Shown here in pieces: positions 1 to 11,750 of a stretch of 64,000 bases of DNA. This stretch comes from Seriola aureovittata. Lineage: Eukaryota > Chordata > Actinopteri > Carangiformes > Carangidae. The stretch spans positions 585,560 to 649,559 of the forward strand of contig NC_079375.1 in assembly GCF_021018895.1 (NCBI RefSeq), in the 5' to 3' direction. The translations under genes and the position numbers were made by a program. The notes beneath the pieces are model-generated. The model was not told the origin of the DNA. It searched no databases and saw only the letters and a program-made list of their open reading frames with translations. Every line of letters starts with the position of its first letter. The first letter of the stretch is position 1.

Positions 1-312
1 ACATTCGCTCTAAAATTGCAGTCGGAGAAGTTTAAGAGTTGGTAGTCAAAATGGATCAGATATATAAAGTCACGGACACCTGAACTGCTTTAAGTATCTC
101 TATTACATGGCTTGAAGTACCAGTTTAATTTTGATGGAAAAATGAGTAAATGTGACTTTCTTTGTTCAATTGTTCCTATTTTATACATGGTAAAATGAAA
201 GGGAGAGTAATAGCTTGGAGAATATGTTAGCACAATTGTCCAAACACATGTTTTTGTTTAGCTCTGTATGTGTGTAATGGTGCTGAAATGACTTTCTATG
301 TTTCTCCCTGAT

Positions 313-340
<28 letters not shown>
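1..340. other. unassigned AT-rich sequence ending in an A-run
   Basis: No coding region or known element is recognised. An uninterrupted A-run occupies 313-339 directly before the hAT end fragment that follows. The stretch may be the interior of that hAT remnant, but only its terminus can be recognised. Confidence 0.4.
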
Positions 341-343
<3 letters not shown>

Positions 344-417
344 TAATAGTGTGGGGGTGCGGCTGCTTTCGAGTTCTCTTAGGGGAGGCCCACTATCCCA
401 CACTTTGAAAACCCCTG
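341..417 (+). mobile_element. hAT transposon terminal fragment
   Basis: The segment ends in CACTTTGAAAACCCCTG, a hAT-type terminus (reverse complement begins CAGGGGTTTTCAAAGTG). It is nearly the reverse complement of the left end of the hAT remnant at 48911, including the flanking AATAATAGT. Only this end is recognisable here, so it is a truncated member of the same family. Terminus and homology are seen; the superfamily follows from the CAGnGG...CAAAG pattern. Confidence 0.7.
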
Positions 418-1270
418 CTCTACAGTGTGCACTAAGGTGTTAATCAGATGGTGTGTGGTTTTCACATTTGGTGTGTAGCCTCAGGACCCTTCACCTCAGC
501 TGGTCATCCTCGCTGGTAAGCCTACATCGCTCCTCCTTGTGCCTGTGTTCTAGAGGCAAACTTCCTCAAAATTTAAAGGGCCATTTGGGATTGTGCAATA
601 AAGTTTTGCTATTATTTTTAATACTGTTATATAAAGACTGTTATATTTTTACTGCGATGTGTTATTTTTATTAAGCATTATTGTAACAAAAATTTGTTTA
701 GTTTTGGAAGCACGTCTCTGCCCGAGTGTTTCTTGAACTTGTGTGACCTTTTCCTGTGTGATATCTGTGGTTTTACCCACTACAAATTTCCTGGGGATGG
801 AATTCCCCTTGGTGGCATTGTTGGATTCTTGTAAAATTAAACTAAATTTAACCCTCGCTGCCTCGCCACATATAGTACTAGCTGGCTTGGTTAGCAAGGT
901 GCATCTGTAATTCACGTTAACTATGATAATAATTGGGATGAAATTATTGATGAAAAACAGGATTAAAACAAACAATTTACCTGAAAATTGGAACAACTGA
1001 ATGCTGAGCAAACAAAATGTTACCATGAACTTTTATAAACACAAAGATCAACATTTCCAATGCATGTTCTATTCTGATTGATTGGTAGGTTGCTGTGCGT
1101 GGTCTGTCAATCACATGGTAGCCATGCCCTAAATCTTTATCGTCTGTTTTACTCCAAATGGGCCCATAATTTACTAAATGAACAACAAATTATGCGCTGA
1201 CAAGTAGCAGCAAGTCCACGTAGCTCGTAGTTATTTTGCAATATATTTGTATATATTAGTATATTTTTTT
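418..1270. other. unassigned sequence
   Basis: Nothing is firmly recognised. A 125-codon open frame on the minus strand (649-1026) has a plausible hydrophilic middle (around 690-890), but I match it to no family, and its ends read like translated AT-rich intron. It could be one exon of an unknown gene or chance. Confidence 0.4.
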
Positions 1271-1584
1271 GTTGATTGTTTTTTATTCTGCGCCTTTTTT
1301 TTCTGATGATGGAAAAAATAATGTACACAAAGGAAGAACTCCTGGATTTAAAGTTTACTAGATATGGAGTTAAACATCCCATACCGGCTGAGCTGAAGAA
1401 ACAGTACCATGGATTCAGAAGAGATGGAGATATGAGCCTTTTCTACCATCGATCTTCATGGGAAATGTCAACTCCCTGGCAAGAGTGATAAACTGGAGGC
1501 ACTTGTGAAGAACCAGCGAGCATATCGTGAGTGTAGTCTCATGCGTTTCACAGAGACCTGGTTAAACAACAACACGCCCGACCC

Positions 1585-2154
1585 ATGTACAGACCCAGCA
1601 CCCTGATGCATTCATTGCAATATCAGGGGATTTTAACCATCTCACTCTCACCTCTCACCTCTCTGGCTTCACTCAGTATGTTGACTGTCCCACAAGGAAA
1701 AATAAGACACTTGATCTGTTGTATGCAAATGTCAAGGAGGCCTACACTGCTTCAGCTCTACCACCACTTGGCAGATCAGTTCATAATCTTGCCCCATCTT
1801 CAGCCTTCCTATAAGCCCTGTGTACTGAGGCAGGCTGCAACCACCTGCTCATTCAGGAACTGCACCCCGGAGGCCAGTGAGTGTCTAAAACACTGTTTTG
1901 AGTGCACAGATTGGAATGTACTGTTGGTGTCACAGGGAAATGATAACAGCAAGGACCCTGACCTTGATAGAATGCTTGAATGTACCACAGAATACATTAA
2001 CTTCTGTATGGACACTGTAATACCAGCAAGGACTGTACACTGCTTTCCAAACAACAAACCCTGTATCACCAGTAACATCAAGACCCTCCTCAAGCAGAAA
2101 AAGGAGCCCTTCAGGGATGGAGACAGGGAGAAGTTCAGGTGTGTGCAACATTAG
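1585..2154 (+). pseudogene. L2-type LINE ORF2 fragment (endonuclease end to RT linker)
   Basis: Longest surviving open piece of the LINE polyprotein. The first third is out of the native frame (the endonuclease text GDFNH-like and TLDLLYANVKEAY can be read in a neighbouring frame around 1630-1760), while from about 1860 the native frame is open: SECLKHCFECTDWNV, then EYINFCMDTVIPARTV and NNKPCITSNIKTLLKQKK. It stops at 2152. In intact relatives this region links the apurinic-like endonuclease to the reverse transcriptase. No functional product is expected. Confidence 0.7.
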
Positions 2155-2660
2155 CTGAAGAGATTAAAGCAGGCAAAGGAGGACTACAAAAAGAAAGTAG
2201 AGAGGAAGCTGCAGCACAACAACACCAGAGAGGTGTGGAAGGGGATGAGGACCATCACTGGCTATAAAGAGAATCAGCCAGGCAACATCAGGTGATGTTG
2301 ACAAGGCCAATGAGTTCAACTCTTATGGCATCTCCTCCACAACCTGACACTGCAGCTGCAACTCCCTCCACACTAAGGTCAAGTCTTCTGTCCTTTAAAG
2401 CGGAGGAGGTGAGGGCGGGAGCTCAAGAGTCTACGTCCGGGAAAGGCAACAGGCCCAGATGGTGTGTGTCCAAGGATGTTAAAGGACTGTGCAGCCCAGC
2501 TGGCTGAGCCTCTCCAGAGGATCTTTAACTTAAGTCTACAAACAGGGAGGGTTCCCGTCCTGTGGAAAACATCATGTCCTGTTCTGGTACCTAAAGTAGG
2601 GCGATTAAATACAACTCTGAGTGCAGCCACATCCAGAAATACGCGGATGACACAGCTATT

Positions 2661-2915
2661 GTGGCGCGTATCAGGAACGGGCAGGAAGAGGAGTACAGGG
2701 ATCTGACGATGGCCTTCAGTGAATGGAGTGACAAGAACTGCCTCCTTCTGAACACCTCCAATACCAAGGAGATGGTCCTGGACTTTCGGAGGTCTAGGCC
2801 CACCCTTCAGCCAATCAACATTCAAGGGAAGGACATTGAGGTGGTGCACACTTATAAATACCTAGTTGTGTACCTGGACAGTAAACTGGACTGGTCCCTG
2901 AACATGGACATATGA
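2661..2915 (+). pseudogene. L2-type LINE reverse transcriptase C-terminal fragment
   Basis: Open frame that starts just after the RT catalytic YADD (about 2646-2657) and runs through the thumb-like part: LTMAFSEWSDKNCLLLN, then TKEMVLDFRR and HTYKYLVVYLDSKLDW. These motifs (WC..N.L.LN, K.KE...DFR, YKYLG..LD) are standard downstream of the active site in L2/CR1-type enzymes. The last 120 bases are inside the large direct repeat and recur at 6297-6415. Confidence 0.75.
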
Positions 2916-2937
2916 ATTTCCCCTAGAGGATAAATAA

Positions 2938-2939
2938 AG

Positions 2940-3004
<65 letters not shown>
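2938..3004. repeat. (CTAT)n microsatellite
   Basis: About 16 tandem CTAT units directly after the LINE 3' end. The homologous array in the second copy (6439-6467) has only about 7 units, showing independent length change after duplication. Confidence 0.95.
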
Positions 3005-3673
3005 GAAGAAAACAGGAAACTATAGTAATTGAGACCATTAACCCATTAGGACAGTGTTTGGTGAGGTAATAAATCAAGTGAGAAATATCATTCTCTCATA
3101 CACTTATGTACAGTCACAGTTTTTTTTGCAACCAACAGCATTAAGGCATTAACACACTGTCTATGCTTATGACCAATGTTTATCAAAGGCAGTCAGGTTC
3201 TGATTGGTTGCAGATCAGGAAACAGATTCAGTTAAGGTTGAATTAATCAGGATTCACAAACGTTTTGTTTGACCATCTCTGTATCTCTCTTCCTTGGTTA
3301 CTCTCTCTCCCTCTTACTTTATTTCTTTTTACTCTCAAACACGCTTGCATTTACATACATTCTTATTCTCTTAACGTGTCAGGCTGGTGTTGTCGGAGAT
3401 AGAAAATGGCTGGCAATAAAATGGCTGTGGGACTGTCAGCGCTTTTAATGAACTGTAGTATCACATAGATCTGGGGCTTTTGCTGTCCCCTCAAGGGGAA
3501 AAAAAACCTTGTCCTTTAGTTTCATAAGAAACTTTTTAATGAGCAAGGAGCTGTGACTTTATTCTCAGGTAGACTACAAGGAGTGTTGCCCTCCCCTCTT
3601 TGAGAGTCGAGTTCCTAGGAGTAGTAAAAACAGCCAACCCATGTTAGAGCACCAGTTTCCAACAGAAATGTGT

Positions 3674-3677
<4 letters not shown>

Positions 3678-3733
<56 letters not shown>
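3678..3733. repeat. (TA)n microsatellite
   Basis: Uninterrupted TA run followed by a short GT run. The partner array at 7142-7180 is about 17 bp shorter. Confidence 0.95.
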
Positions 3734-3736
<3 letters not shown>

Positions 3737-4742
3737 GTGTGTGTATGTATATATATGTATATATAATTCATTTGCTTTGAAATAAGTATTATATTTATAT
3801 ATATTTTAAAGCAAATAAACTGGATTGATAGTGTGGTATATCTTAAATTCATTATTCAATTTGTGGAGATACTGTACAGCATTCAGAGCAGAACAAATTA
3901 ACATGTCACTTCCACTTCTGTTCTCTTTAATGGAAAGGAAATATTGTATGAAGTCAGACTGTTTTGTTCTCTGATACAGTATTCTATTCCAAATTACCAT
4001 CAACAAAATCATGAAAAATCAAATTGCTGCATGGTTTTGATGCACTTCCATTTACAATTTATAGCTATACAAAAAGTGATACTCTTGAGTAGAAGCTTAA
4101 AAAAACAGATTTTTTTCCATGCTGAAAGGAGCACAAAGTGTCACACTGTAGGCCAAGAAGAGGTCCCACATCTTGACTCCATAAATGCCAGAGGCTTGAA
4201 CTATTTTAGGAATGAAGCTGTGTGTTATTTAGCATAGTTATAGCCTGGTGAGACATCAGCATACACACTTCAATCACTGTGCAGCTACTCTCTAATCCTA
4301 ATCCTCGCCCCGGTGTGACGCACATACACATTTCCCAAAATACTCCTGATAATTAGTCATATGTGTCTTTGGGCAGACACATCTGAAAGTGAATCTGCTT
4401 CATCAGTGACCCTTTAACTTGTCAGTGACCCTTTAACTGCAAAACAAACATTTTTTATTTTGTGCTTTCTTTCACCTTTCTTAACAGTTCCATTGTAAAG
4501 ACATGTGGCATCACAAGGTTTTAAACAGCCGTAGAGGCTAGTGGGAGATCCCTTCCAGGCCACCATGGGTTTTAGTCATGCCCACTTCCTGGTTTTAATT
4601 GTTTGGGGAAGGCTATATATTTACCCCGATGCTGCTGCTCTCTCTCTCTTTGCTGCCTCTCTGTTTGTTTTGTTGGTTTAGTTATTCTGATTTGGTTAAC
4701 TGTCTGTTTAGTTGTTTCATTGTTTGCACACTGATGGCCCTG

Positions 4743-6296
4743 CACTGAAAAAAACGACTTTTTGGTGCAGTAAAATCTATTAGCGTAACTGTCATAATTT
4801 CTACATTGTAATTTTAAGATTCAGTGAGAACTAGAAATTTTCAAGTAAAACTATGTATTTTATTCACGTAATGAATGAATTGTGTGGGGAGAGTAAGTTT
4901 TATTATGGTTTTCCTCATATTATTTAAATGTTTAATAGTCACTGCACATAAACCTAGATATACTAAGTAAATTTTAATCTAATATTGTATAGTGTGTGTT
5001 TGAATCCCGCACATGCGTATTGCGCACCGTTCGTGTCCGCCAAATCACACACACTTGGAGGAGGACGGTTGGAGCTGTTGCACGGCTGAGTCATCTCAAG
5101 CGTAAGTTATTGTCTTTCTGTTTAAAATTTGTGATAATATCTGGGTCCGTGTGTATTTTGATAGTTTGATTCAAGCTGCGTTACTGTTCATAAGTTAATT
5201 TAATGTTAACGTAACGCCATATCTGGCCGGGGCAAGACTGACGGTAAACAGGAGAGCCGCGTTTTTTCGGGACAAAAAGCACTAACGTTATTTTTTGAAG
5301 CACTAACGTTACAACGTTTCTCAACTGGTGGTTATATTTAAGTGTTTATGACCTACTTGGAGCAGAACATGGTCGCGTCTGCAAAACTTTTGACAGTAAC
5401 GTTATAGCCACAGACCGAAGGTGACTGAAGCTGCCCGCTGCGAGCGAGTGAGAGACTGACAGTCTGAGAGATAAGTCTGTAAGGACAAATAAAAACTTCC
5501 TGAAATAGGTTTTAAACACATATTTACGGACTGAATCGTCTCACACAGAGGTTATAAGAGCATCAACCTGCAGATACAAAGAGACAACGCACACGGCTAG
5601 CAGCTAACGTTAGTTAGCATGGCTAGCATAGCCATATTATGCTGTGTGTAGCCCATAAAGCACATGAATAGGATGTAACCGCGGTGTTTCTGTTTTAACG
5701 GCAGCATGCTAGGCAGGTGAGGAATGCGTTTCCAGCGTTTGTGTACTCTGAAAGATGTCTCATCAGAGTAGTGTGAGTACAGGCAGAGACGTCCTAAGGA
5801 TTTTGGTACAGGCCAGCGGGGAAGTTGAGAGGGGGGACAAACGGGGTTCGGCATGGTACAGATCAACTGGGCCTAGTGTGAGTGCAGCTTAGCTTTGCTT
5901 GCTAATACTACATGCATATTTGGATGAGACCATCTCTAAATGGTAAATGGCCTACATTTGTATAGTGCTTTTCTGTTATTTGCCGAACAGTCCAACATTA
6001 GTCTCATTTAGGCAAGTTCAAAACTATGTATGCATGATATGTTATTTTCCCCTGTCGTCACTGTGTAATGTAATATTAAATTGTGGCTGAATGTTTTAGA
6101 TCATTATTTTAATATCACAAATTGTCTGTTCTTTTTCAGGGTGAGCCAATACAGTGGACAGTTGAGGTCTAGGGAGGACAGATTCACAGGTCAACACTGG
6201 TGTCATCAGGGAGAAACAGTAGACCTAGGCCACGAGATGGTGCCAGGATGTGGCAGTACTGCCAAAGCTTGCACACTGCTTATGGGGCTGATTTAT
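4743..6296 (+). mobile_element. 5' portion of a CACTG-ended (EnSpm/CMC-like) transposon
   Basis: The insertion starts exactly where the duplicated block ends, with CACTGAAAAAAACGAC, a terminus of the EnSpm/CMC type known from fish. The uninserted target is visible in the second copy at 8188. Inside are an AT-rich subterminal part, a GC-richer leader around 5030-5110 with a possible donor (CAAG/CGTAAG near 5100), and a possible acceptor (TTTTTCAG near 6139) leading into a short open stretch. No transposase core is present: the element is cut at 6296, where the second copy of the large repeat begins. Superfamily is inferred from the terminus alone. Confidence 0.55.
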
Positions 6297-7137
6297 GCCC
6301 ACCCTTCAGCCAATCAACATTCAAGGGAAGGACATTGAGGTGGTGCACACTTATAAATACCTAGTTGTGTACCTGGACAGTAAACTGGACTGGTCCCTGA
6401 ACATGGACATATGAATTTCCCCTAGAGGATAAATAAAGTATCTATCTATCTATCTATCTATCTATCTGAAGAAAACAGGAAACTATAGTAATTGAGACCA
6501 TTAACCCATTAGGACAGTGTTTGGTGAGGTAATAAATCAAGTGAGAAATATCATTCTCTCATACACTTATGTACAGTCACAGTTTTTTTTTGCAACCAAC
6601 AGCATTAAGGCATTAACACACTGTCTATGCTTATGACCAATGTTTATCAAAGGCAGTCAGGTTCTGATTGGTTGCAGATCAGGAAACAGATTCAGTTAAG
6701 GTTGAATTAATCAGGATTCACAAACGTTTTGTTTGACCATCTCTGTGTCTCTCTTCCTTGTTTACTCTCTCTCCCTCTTACTTTATTTCTTTTTTCTCTC
6801 AAACACGCTTGCATTTACATACATTCTTATTCTCTTAACGTGTCAGGCTGGTGTTGTCGGAGATAGAAAATGGCTGGCAATAAAATGGCTGTGGGACTGT
6901 CAGCGCTTTTAATGAACTGTAGTGTCACATAGATCTGGGGCTTTTGCTGTCCCCTCAAGGGGAAAAAAGACCTTGTCCTTTAGTTTCATAAGAAACTTTT
7001 TAATGAGCAAGGAGCTGTGACTTTATTCTCAGGTAGACTACAAGGAGTGTTGCCCTCCCCTCTTTGAGAGTCGAGTTCCTAGGAGTAGTAAAAACAGCCA
7101 ACCCATGTTAGAGCACCAGTTTCCAACAGAAATGTGT

Positions 7138-7182
<45 letters not shown>

Positions 7183-8188
7183 GTGTGTGTATGTATATAT
7201 ATGTATATATAATTCATTTGCTTTGAAATAAGTATTATATTTATATATATTTTAAAGCAAATAAACTGGATTGATAGTGTGGTATATCTTAAATTCATTA
7301 TTCAATTTGTGGAGATACTGTACAGCATTCAGAGCAGAACAAATTAACATGTCACTTCCACTTCTGTTCTCTTTAATGGAAAGGAAATATTGTATGAAGT
7401 CAGACTGTTTTGTTCTCTGATACAGTATTCTATTCCAAATTACCATCAACAAAATCATGAAAAATCAAATTGCTGCATGGTTTTGATGCACTTCCATTTA
7501 CAATTTATAGCTATACAAAAAGTGATACTCTTGAGTAGAAGCTTAAAAAAACAGATTTTTTTCCATGCTGAAAGGAGCACAAAGTGTCACACTGTAGGCC
7601 AAGAAGAGGTCCCACATCTTGACTCCATAAATGCCAGAGGCTTGAACTATTTTAGGAATGAAGCTGTGTGTTATTTAGCATAGTTATAGCCTGGTGAGAC
7701 ATCAGCATACACACTTCAATCACTGTGCAGCTACTCTCTAATCCTAATCCTCGCCCCGGTGTGACGCACATACACATTTCCCAAAATACTCCTGATAATT
7801 AGTCATATGTGTCTTTGGGCAGACACATCTGAAAGTGAATCTGCTTCATCAGTGACCCTTTAACTCGTCAGTGACCCTTTAACTGCAAAACAAACATTTT
7901 TTATTTTGTGCTTTCTTTCACCTTTCTTAACAGTTCCATTGTAAAGACATGTGGCATCACAAGGTTTTAAACAGCCGTAGAGGCTAGTGGGAGATCCCTT
8001 CCAGGCCACCATGGGTTTTAGTCATGCCCACTTCCTGGTTTTAATTGTTTGGGGAAGGCTATATATTTACCCCGATGCTGCTGCTCTCTCTCTCTTTGCT
8101 GCCTCTCTGTTTGTTTTGTTGGTTTAGTTATTCTGCTTTGGTTAACTGTCTGTTTAGTTGTTTCATTGTTTGCACACTGATGGCCCTG
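6297..8188 (+). repeat. large direct repeat, copy 2
   Basis: Second copy of 2798-4742, over 99% identical by eye outside the microsatellites. It starts abruptly within the 3' part of the LINE (GCCCACCC) and continues past 8188 into GTATTGG, the sequence interrupted in copy 1 by the CACTG-ended element. It contains (CTAT)n at 6439-6467 and (TA)n at 7142-7180. No gene is recognised. Confidence 0.95.
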
Positions 8189-10187
8189 GTATTGGTTTGG
8201 TTATTTCCCCCAAGAATTTTTACCTTGAGTTCTAATACCTGTTCTTTTTCTGTTTCTGTATGAGTGCTGTAGGTGCGGCCGCGAGCGTGGCTGGCCAGAC
8301 GGTGGAGGGTTTGGTGGTAGAGTTCCTCACCTGTACTACATCACCCCCCCCCCAAAATAGTGTGTTTGGTAAATTTTGCACTTCCTTCACTATTTATTTC
8401 CATCCCCTTTGTCAATTTGCTGTGTAAGTGTGTAGGGCACCGGAGTCTTAAAATGAAGTGCGGTCAGGAACATTGTTGGTGCATTGCTATCTTAAGGCGG
8501 CAGAAAGTGATTGACAACAACCAAAAGACTGGTTATGAAGTCACTGGTCAGTCACAATATGTGATCAACTCACCACAAGTATATTCTGATTCTGTGTGAA
8601 AAACTGTGCCATTATAATAGCAATCCACCAAGGTGCAGCATGCCTGGCTTTTAAAGGGAATGGTATGTTGTACCCAAAACATAAAGTCCTCGGGGGCACC
8701 AGCCTAAACTAATAGGCAAAATAGCCAATATTTTTTCAGTCTCAAATTATTACTAATAATCCGTAACTCTGATTAATAATTACCTTAATAACTATAACCA
8801 AATCACCATATCGACAGTAAGTTAAAGTTGAAGGATTGGAATTCTACTGAGTAGAGGTTGGCAATATTCACACTTGTGCATCATTAAACCCACCAGTAGT
8901 TATACTTAAAGACATTTATTTACAATGGAAAAGAGTAAAAACACAATGTCTAATCTAGTATATATAGTATATGGGGGGGGGGTTTGTCCGTGGGGACACA
9001 GACAAAGGCAAGATGGCCGATTTAAAATGGTGGCTGTGACCACATGATGTGTGGGGGAGGGAAGGTGTTAGTTTCTTTGTTAGCCTAGCTCATGTAATCT
9101 AAAGGTACCAGGTTAGAGGGAGAAGGTTAGCTGTTCTAGAACTCAGATGTACTACAGGTATGTGTGTGAACATACAAGTACTCGATTAACTGTTTAACTA
9201 ACCACAAACAAAGCAAACATTACAGCAACAAGGCATTAATAAACATGTACATTAACAAAGTTAAGACTTCTGCTACTTAGCTGTGCTGTGCTATGCTGTG
9301 CTAGGAGAGGTTAGGCCCAGTCAGTTCACATTACCCAGTCCTTGGAACAAAACAAAGAGGTCCTTTCCAGTGTTGTTGTGAAGTCCAGTGAGTTGGGAGG
9401 CTTCCAGGTGGAGTAAAGTCCTGTCTGGATGTGTGGTTTCTGCTGTTATCTCCTTTGTTCTCCTCACAGAGTTAGCTGTTCCACGCTAATTCTGCTGTGG
9501 CTCCTGTTGATTGGAAAATCAGCCGGCTGACCTTGTGTTGTAGCCGTTGATTCTGAAGAGAACTGGGCTCACGCTCAGTAAATCCTAAGCAGGTTGCTGC
9601 TGTTGAGGAGAAGAGTGTTGCAGTCTGCTGTGAGAATGCCGGCGAGAGCTGTTGTCTCGTGTAGCAGGGCTGACCTGGGCTGGGACCTTGGTGCTCCTTG
9701 AAGAGCTGAGAGGAAAGAGAAGTTTCTCTCCTGAGCAAGCTAAAAAAAGAAGAGAGCGAAAACAAAGACGGAGATCTGGTTCTATTTCATCCTTGCCGAC
9801 TGCCAGAGGCAGTGCTTTAGGTAGCAGGTTGAGTATTTAATATCAACAGTCTCACCTGTGACCCTGAGAAAGGGTATATCTTCCGGTGTCATCAGGGAAT
9901 CAATTCCTTTTCATCCTCTCGCTTCGTGGGTTCAATACTGTGGTAGTGTTGACTGAAGCTAATTTTTTCAATCTTAAAATACACTCGTCACCGGGAGCCT
10001 TGCGACTACGTCGGTTGGAGCTGTGAAAGACTCACCCTCTGGGAGGCTGCAACGAGCTGTCCCTCTGTCATGAGGGAACACGGCTGTCTGCCGTTTGTGT
10101 TCTGCGGGGTATAGATGTTGGTCCTCCTGCTGTTCATATCAGCCTGTTAAGCTTACTTTCGATTGTGTACCGCCATTTGGTAAGTAT
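8189..10187. other. unassigned sequence with repeat-like character
   Basis: No gene is recognised. Features seen: a C-run near 8345-8354, a G-run near 8972-8981, and an open minus frame 9472-9765 of no known family. On the minus strand TGGTGCCCCCGAGG (about 8687-8700) resembles a retroelement primer-binding site, so 8690-9850 could be an old LTR, but I cannot show paired ends. The part just before 10188 continues after the hAT insertion at 11580. Confidence 0.35.
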
Positions 10188-11571
10188 TAGGGATGTCACG
10201 ATACCAAAAATTTAGAAGTCGATAGCAATACCAGTGAAATTCCACGATTCTCGATACCTCGGTAAAACAAAAAACAAACAAAAAAAACACACACAATAAA
10301 TTCCGTGTTCTTTCTCTTTCACTCCTTAATTGAAAAATACGAATAAAAAAAACAAAAACAAAGAACAGTGGAATGCAGCCTTCAAGAATTTAAAGCAAAT
10401 AGTACTATGCTAAAATATAAACAATCAACTTTTTATTGCAGCTTTTCAGCTATAGTGCCCTGAGACAAAAAAATGTGGAGACAATAGATATAATAAAATG
10501 AAACGACTATAAACAACTACTAAGAACCGTGGCATGTAGCCTTCAAGTATTAAAGTAAACAATACTGTGCTAAAATATACAGTCATCAACTTTTTATTGC
10601 AGAGTATTTTAATACTCTGAGACATAAAAAATATGGACATATAATAGATATAATAAAACTTTTGACATTGCAAAAAAGAACAGTGGCATGTAGCCTTCAA
10701 ATATTAAAGTAAACAATACTGTGCTAAAATATACAGTCATCAACTTTTTATTGCAGAATATTTTAATACTCTGAGACATAAAAAATATGGACATATAATA
10801 GATATAATAATAAAACTTTTGACAATGCAAAAAAGAACAGTGGCGTGTAGCCTTCAAGTATTTAAAGTAAACAATACTTTGCTAAAATATAAGCAGTAAA
10901 CATTTTATTGTAGAGCATTTCAACTGTGGTTTCGAAAGTGCGAAGGCGCCATTTACAAACGGGCTTTTGCGGGTCTGTAATTAACCCCTCGTCAACATCC
11001 CTCAAAAGCTAAATATTTCCATACGCGACTCTTCTGGCTTTTTCTTTCAATGAGCCGAGGTGCTGCAGCTGGACCAAGTTGTGTGCCTGAACTTTTTGGC
11101 ATCTTCCATTTGTTATTGTGGCTAGACTGCAGCCAATATAGTAGACGTTCCTCATCCTCCCTTTGGCAGAGGCAGAGCATGTGCTGGAGAAACTGTGCTT
11201 AAATGTGTTTCGAGTCAATCAAATGTAGCCAGTGATGCAGTAATTAATGTTCTTTTACACGTTTTTGGTAGATTACTGTCACTTTTGAGGTAAGACACTT
11301 TTGCACCATGAGATAAGTTGCTCATACATTTAATGATAGCCTGCTTGGGCGCACTGAGACTTGATACGCAAGCGGGCTTGATGGCACTCGTTCAACTGCC
11401 TCCCTCAATAGGATGTCAATCTTATGTTGCTTCTTAAGAGGTTGACTATCAATCTCGTCAAATGTCAGTGCTTTTCGGTACCTTCGATACCATGAAAAAA
11501 TGGGTACCGTCCTGTTTTTTGCCACGTGGCATCGACTTGGTACCGAAGTATCGGTTTTGGTGAGAACCCTA
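10188..11571. mobile_element. complete non-autonomous hAT element (1384 bp)
   Basis: Both ends and the target duplication are visible. The left end is TAGGGATGTCACGATACC and the right end is the inverted TAGGGTTCTCACCAAAACCG. The 8 bp GTAAGTAT is repeated exactly at 10180-10187 and 11572-11579 and fits the nTnnnnAn pattern of Ac-like hAT elements. No transposase domain is present. The middle carries four tandem copies of a unit of about 157 bp. The perfect duplication suggests a moderately recent insertion. Movement must have relied on a transposase encoded elsewhere. Confidence 0.92.
10363..10920. repeat. four tandem copies of a ~157 bp unit inside the hAT element
   Basis: Units start with GAAC(A/C)GTGG at 10363, 10524, 10678 and 10835, giving periods of 161, 154 and 157 bp. 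Each holds CTTTTTATTGCAG-like and CTGAGACA-like blocks. The two middle copies are the most similar; the last is partial. Two minus-strand open frames here (10446-10700, 10609-10857) repeat each other for this reason and are not genes. Confidence 0.9.
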
Positions 11572-11750
11572 GTAAGTATTTGCTCATGTTGAGCTGACTG
11601 ATTAAGTTTAACAGGTGTTTATTGGAACCGCCACTCCTTCTGTATAATGATCTTTAAGTAACATTTTGTAGAAATTAAGCAGGAGCGCTTTCGTTTTGAG
11701 GGAGCTGCATGCATGCTAGGAGGACACTAGAAGGCACTCCCATCTTACTT

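Larger units (their letters stand above)
1276..3004 (+). mobile_element. decayed L2-type LINE with (CTAT)n tail
   Basis: Non-LTR retrotransposon of the L2/CR1-like group abundant in fish. From 5' to 3' it holds the start of the endonuclease ORF (from about 1321), the endonuclease core with GNVNSLA and a frameshift near 1490, the linker with EYINFCMD (1990s), KQAKEDYKKKVERKLQ (2167-2215), PGKATGPDGV-like sequence in another frame (2440s), then a deletion that removes most of the RT fingers and palm, resuming at YADD (about 2646-2657). The 3' end is typical: TTTCCCCTAGAGGATAAATAAAG followed by CTAT repeats. Several frameshifts and stops (e.g. 2152) make it dead. The family call rests on order of parts and 3' tail; the exact clade is inference. 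Confidence 0.85.
2798..4742 (+). repeat. large direct repeat, copy 1
   Basis: This 1945 bp block matches 6297-8188 base for base except for a handful of substitutions (for example near 3277, 3294, 3457, 3505, 4420 and 4690) and length changes in two microsatellites. It begins at GCCCACCC within the LINE RT fragment and ends at GGCCCTG. It includes the LINE 3' tail, a (TA)n array, and about 1.6 kb in which I recognise no gene. The open frame at 3944-4237 occurs in both copies only because the DNA is duplicated. Confidence 0.95.

Noticed and set aside
649..1026. 125-codon minus-strand ORF as a host exon
   Set aside because: No family recognised, no splice-site or homology support from the sequence alone.
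3944..4237. 97-codon ORF identical at 7390-7683
   Set aside because: The conservation is explained by the recent duplication of the whole 1.9 kb block; composition is AT-rich and there is no family match.
8690..9850. Possible solo LTR on the minus strand (TGGTGCCCCCGAGG as primer-binding site)
   Set aside because: No paired LTR, no clear TG...CA ends and no target duplication seen.
10446..10857. Two similar minus-strand ORFs
   Set aside because: They reflect the ~157 bp tandem units inside a non-autonomous hAT element.
10363..10920. Regularly spaced repeats as a CRISPR array
   Set aside because: The repeated unit is ~157 bp with no short repeat/unique spacer structure, and the DNA is eukaryotic.
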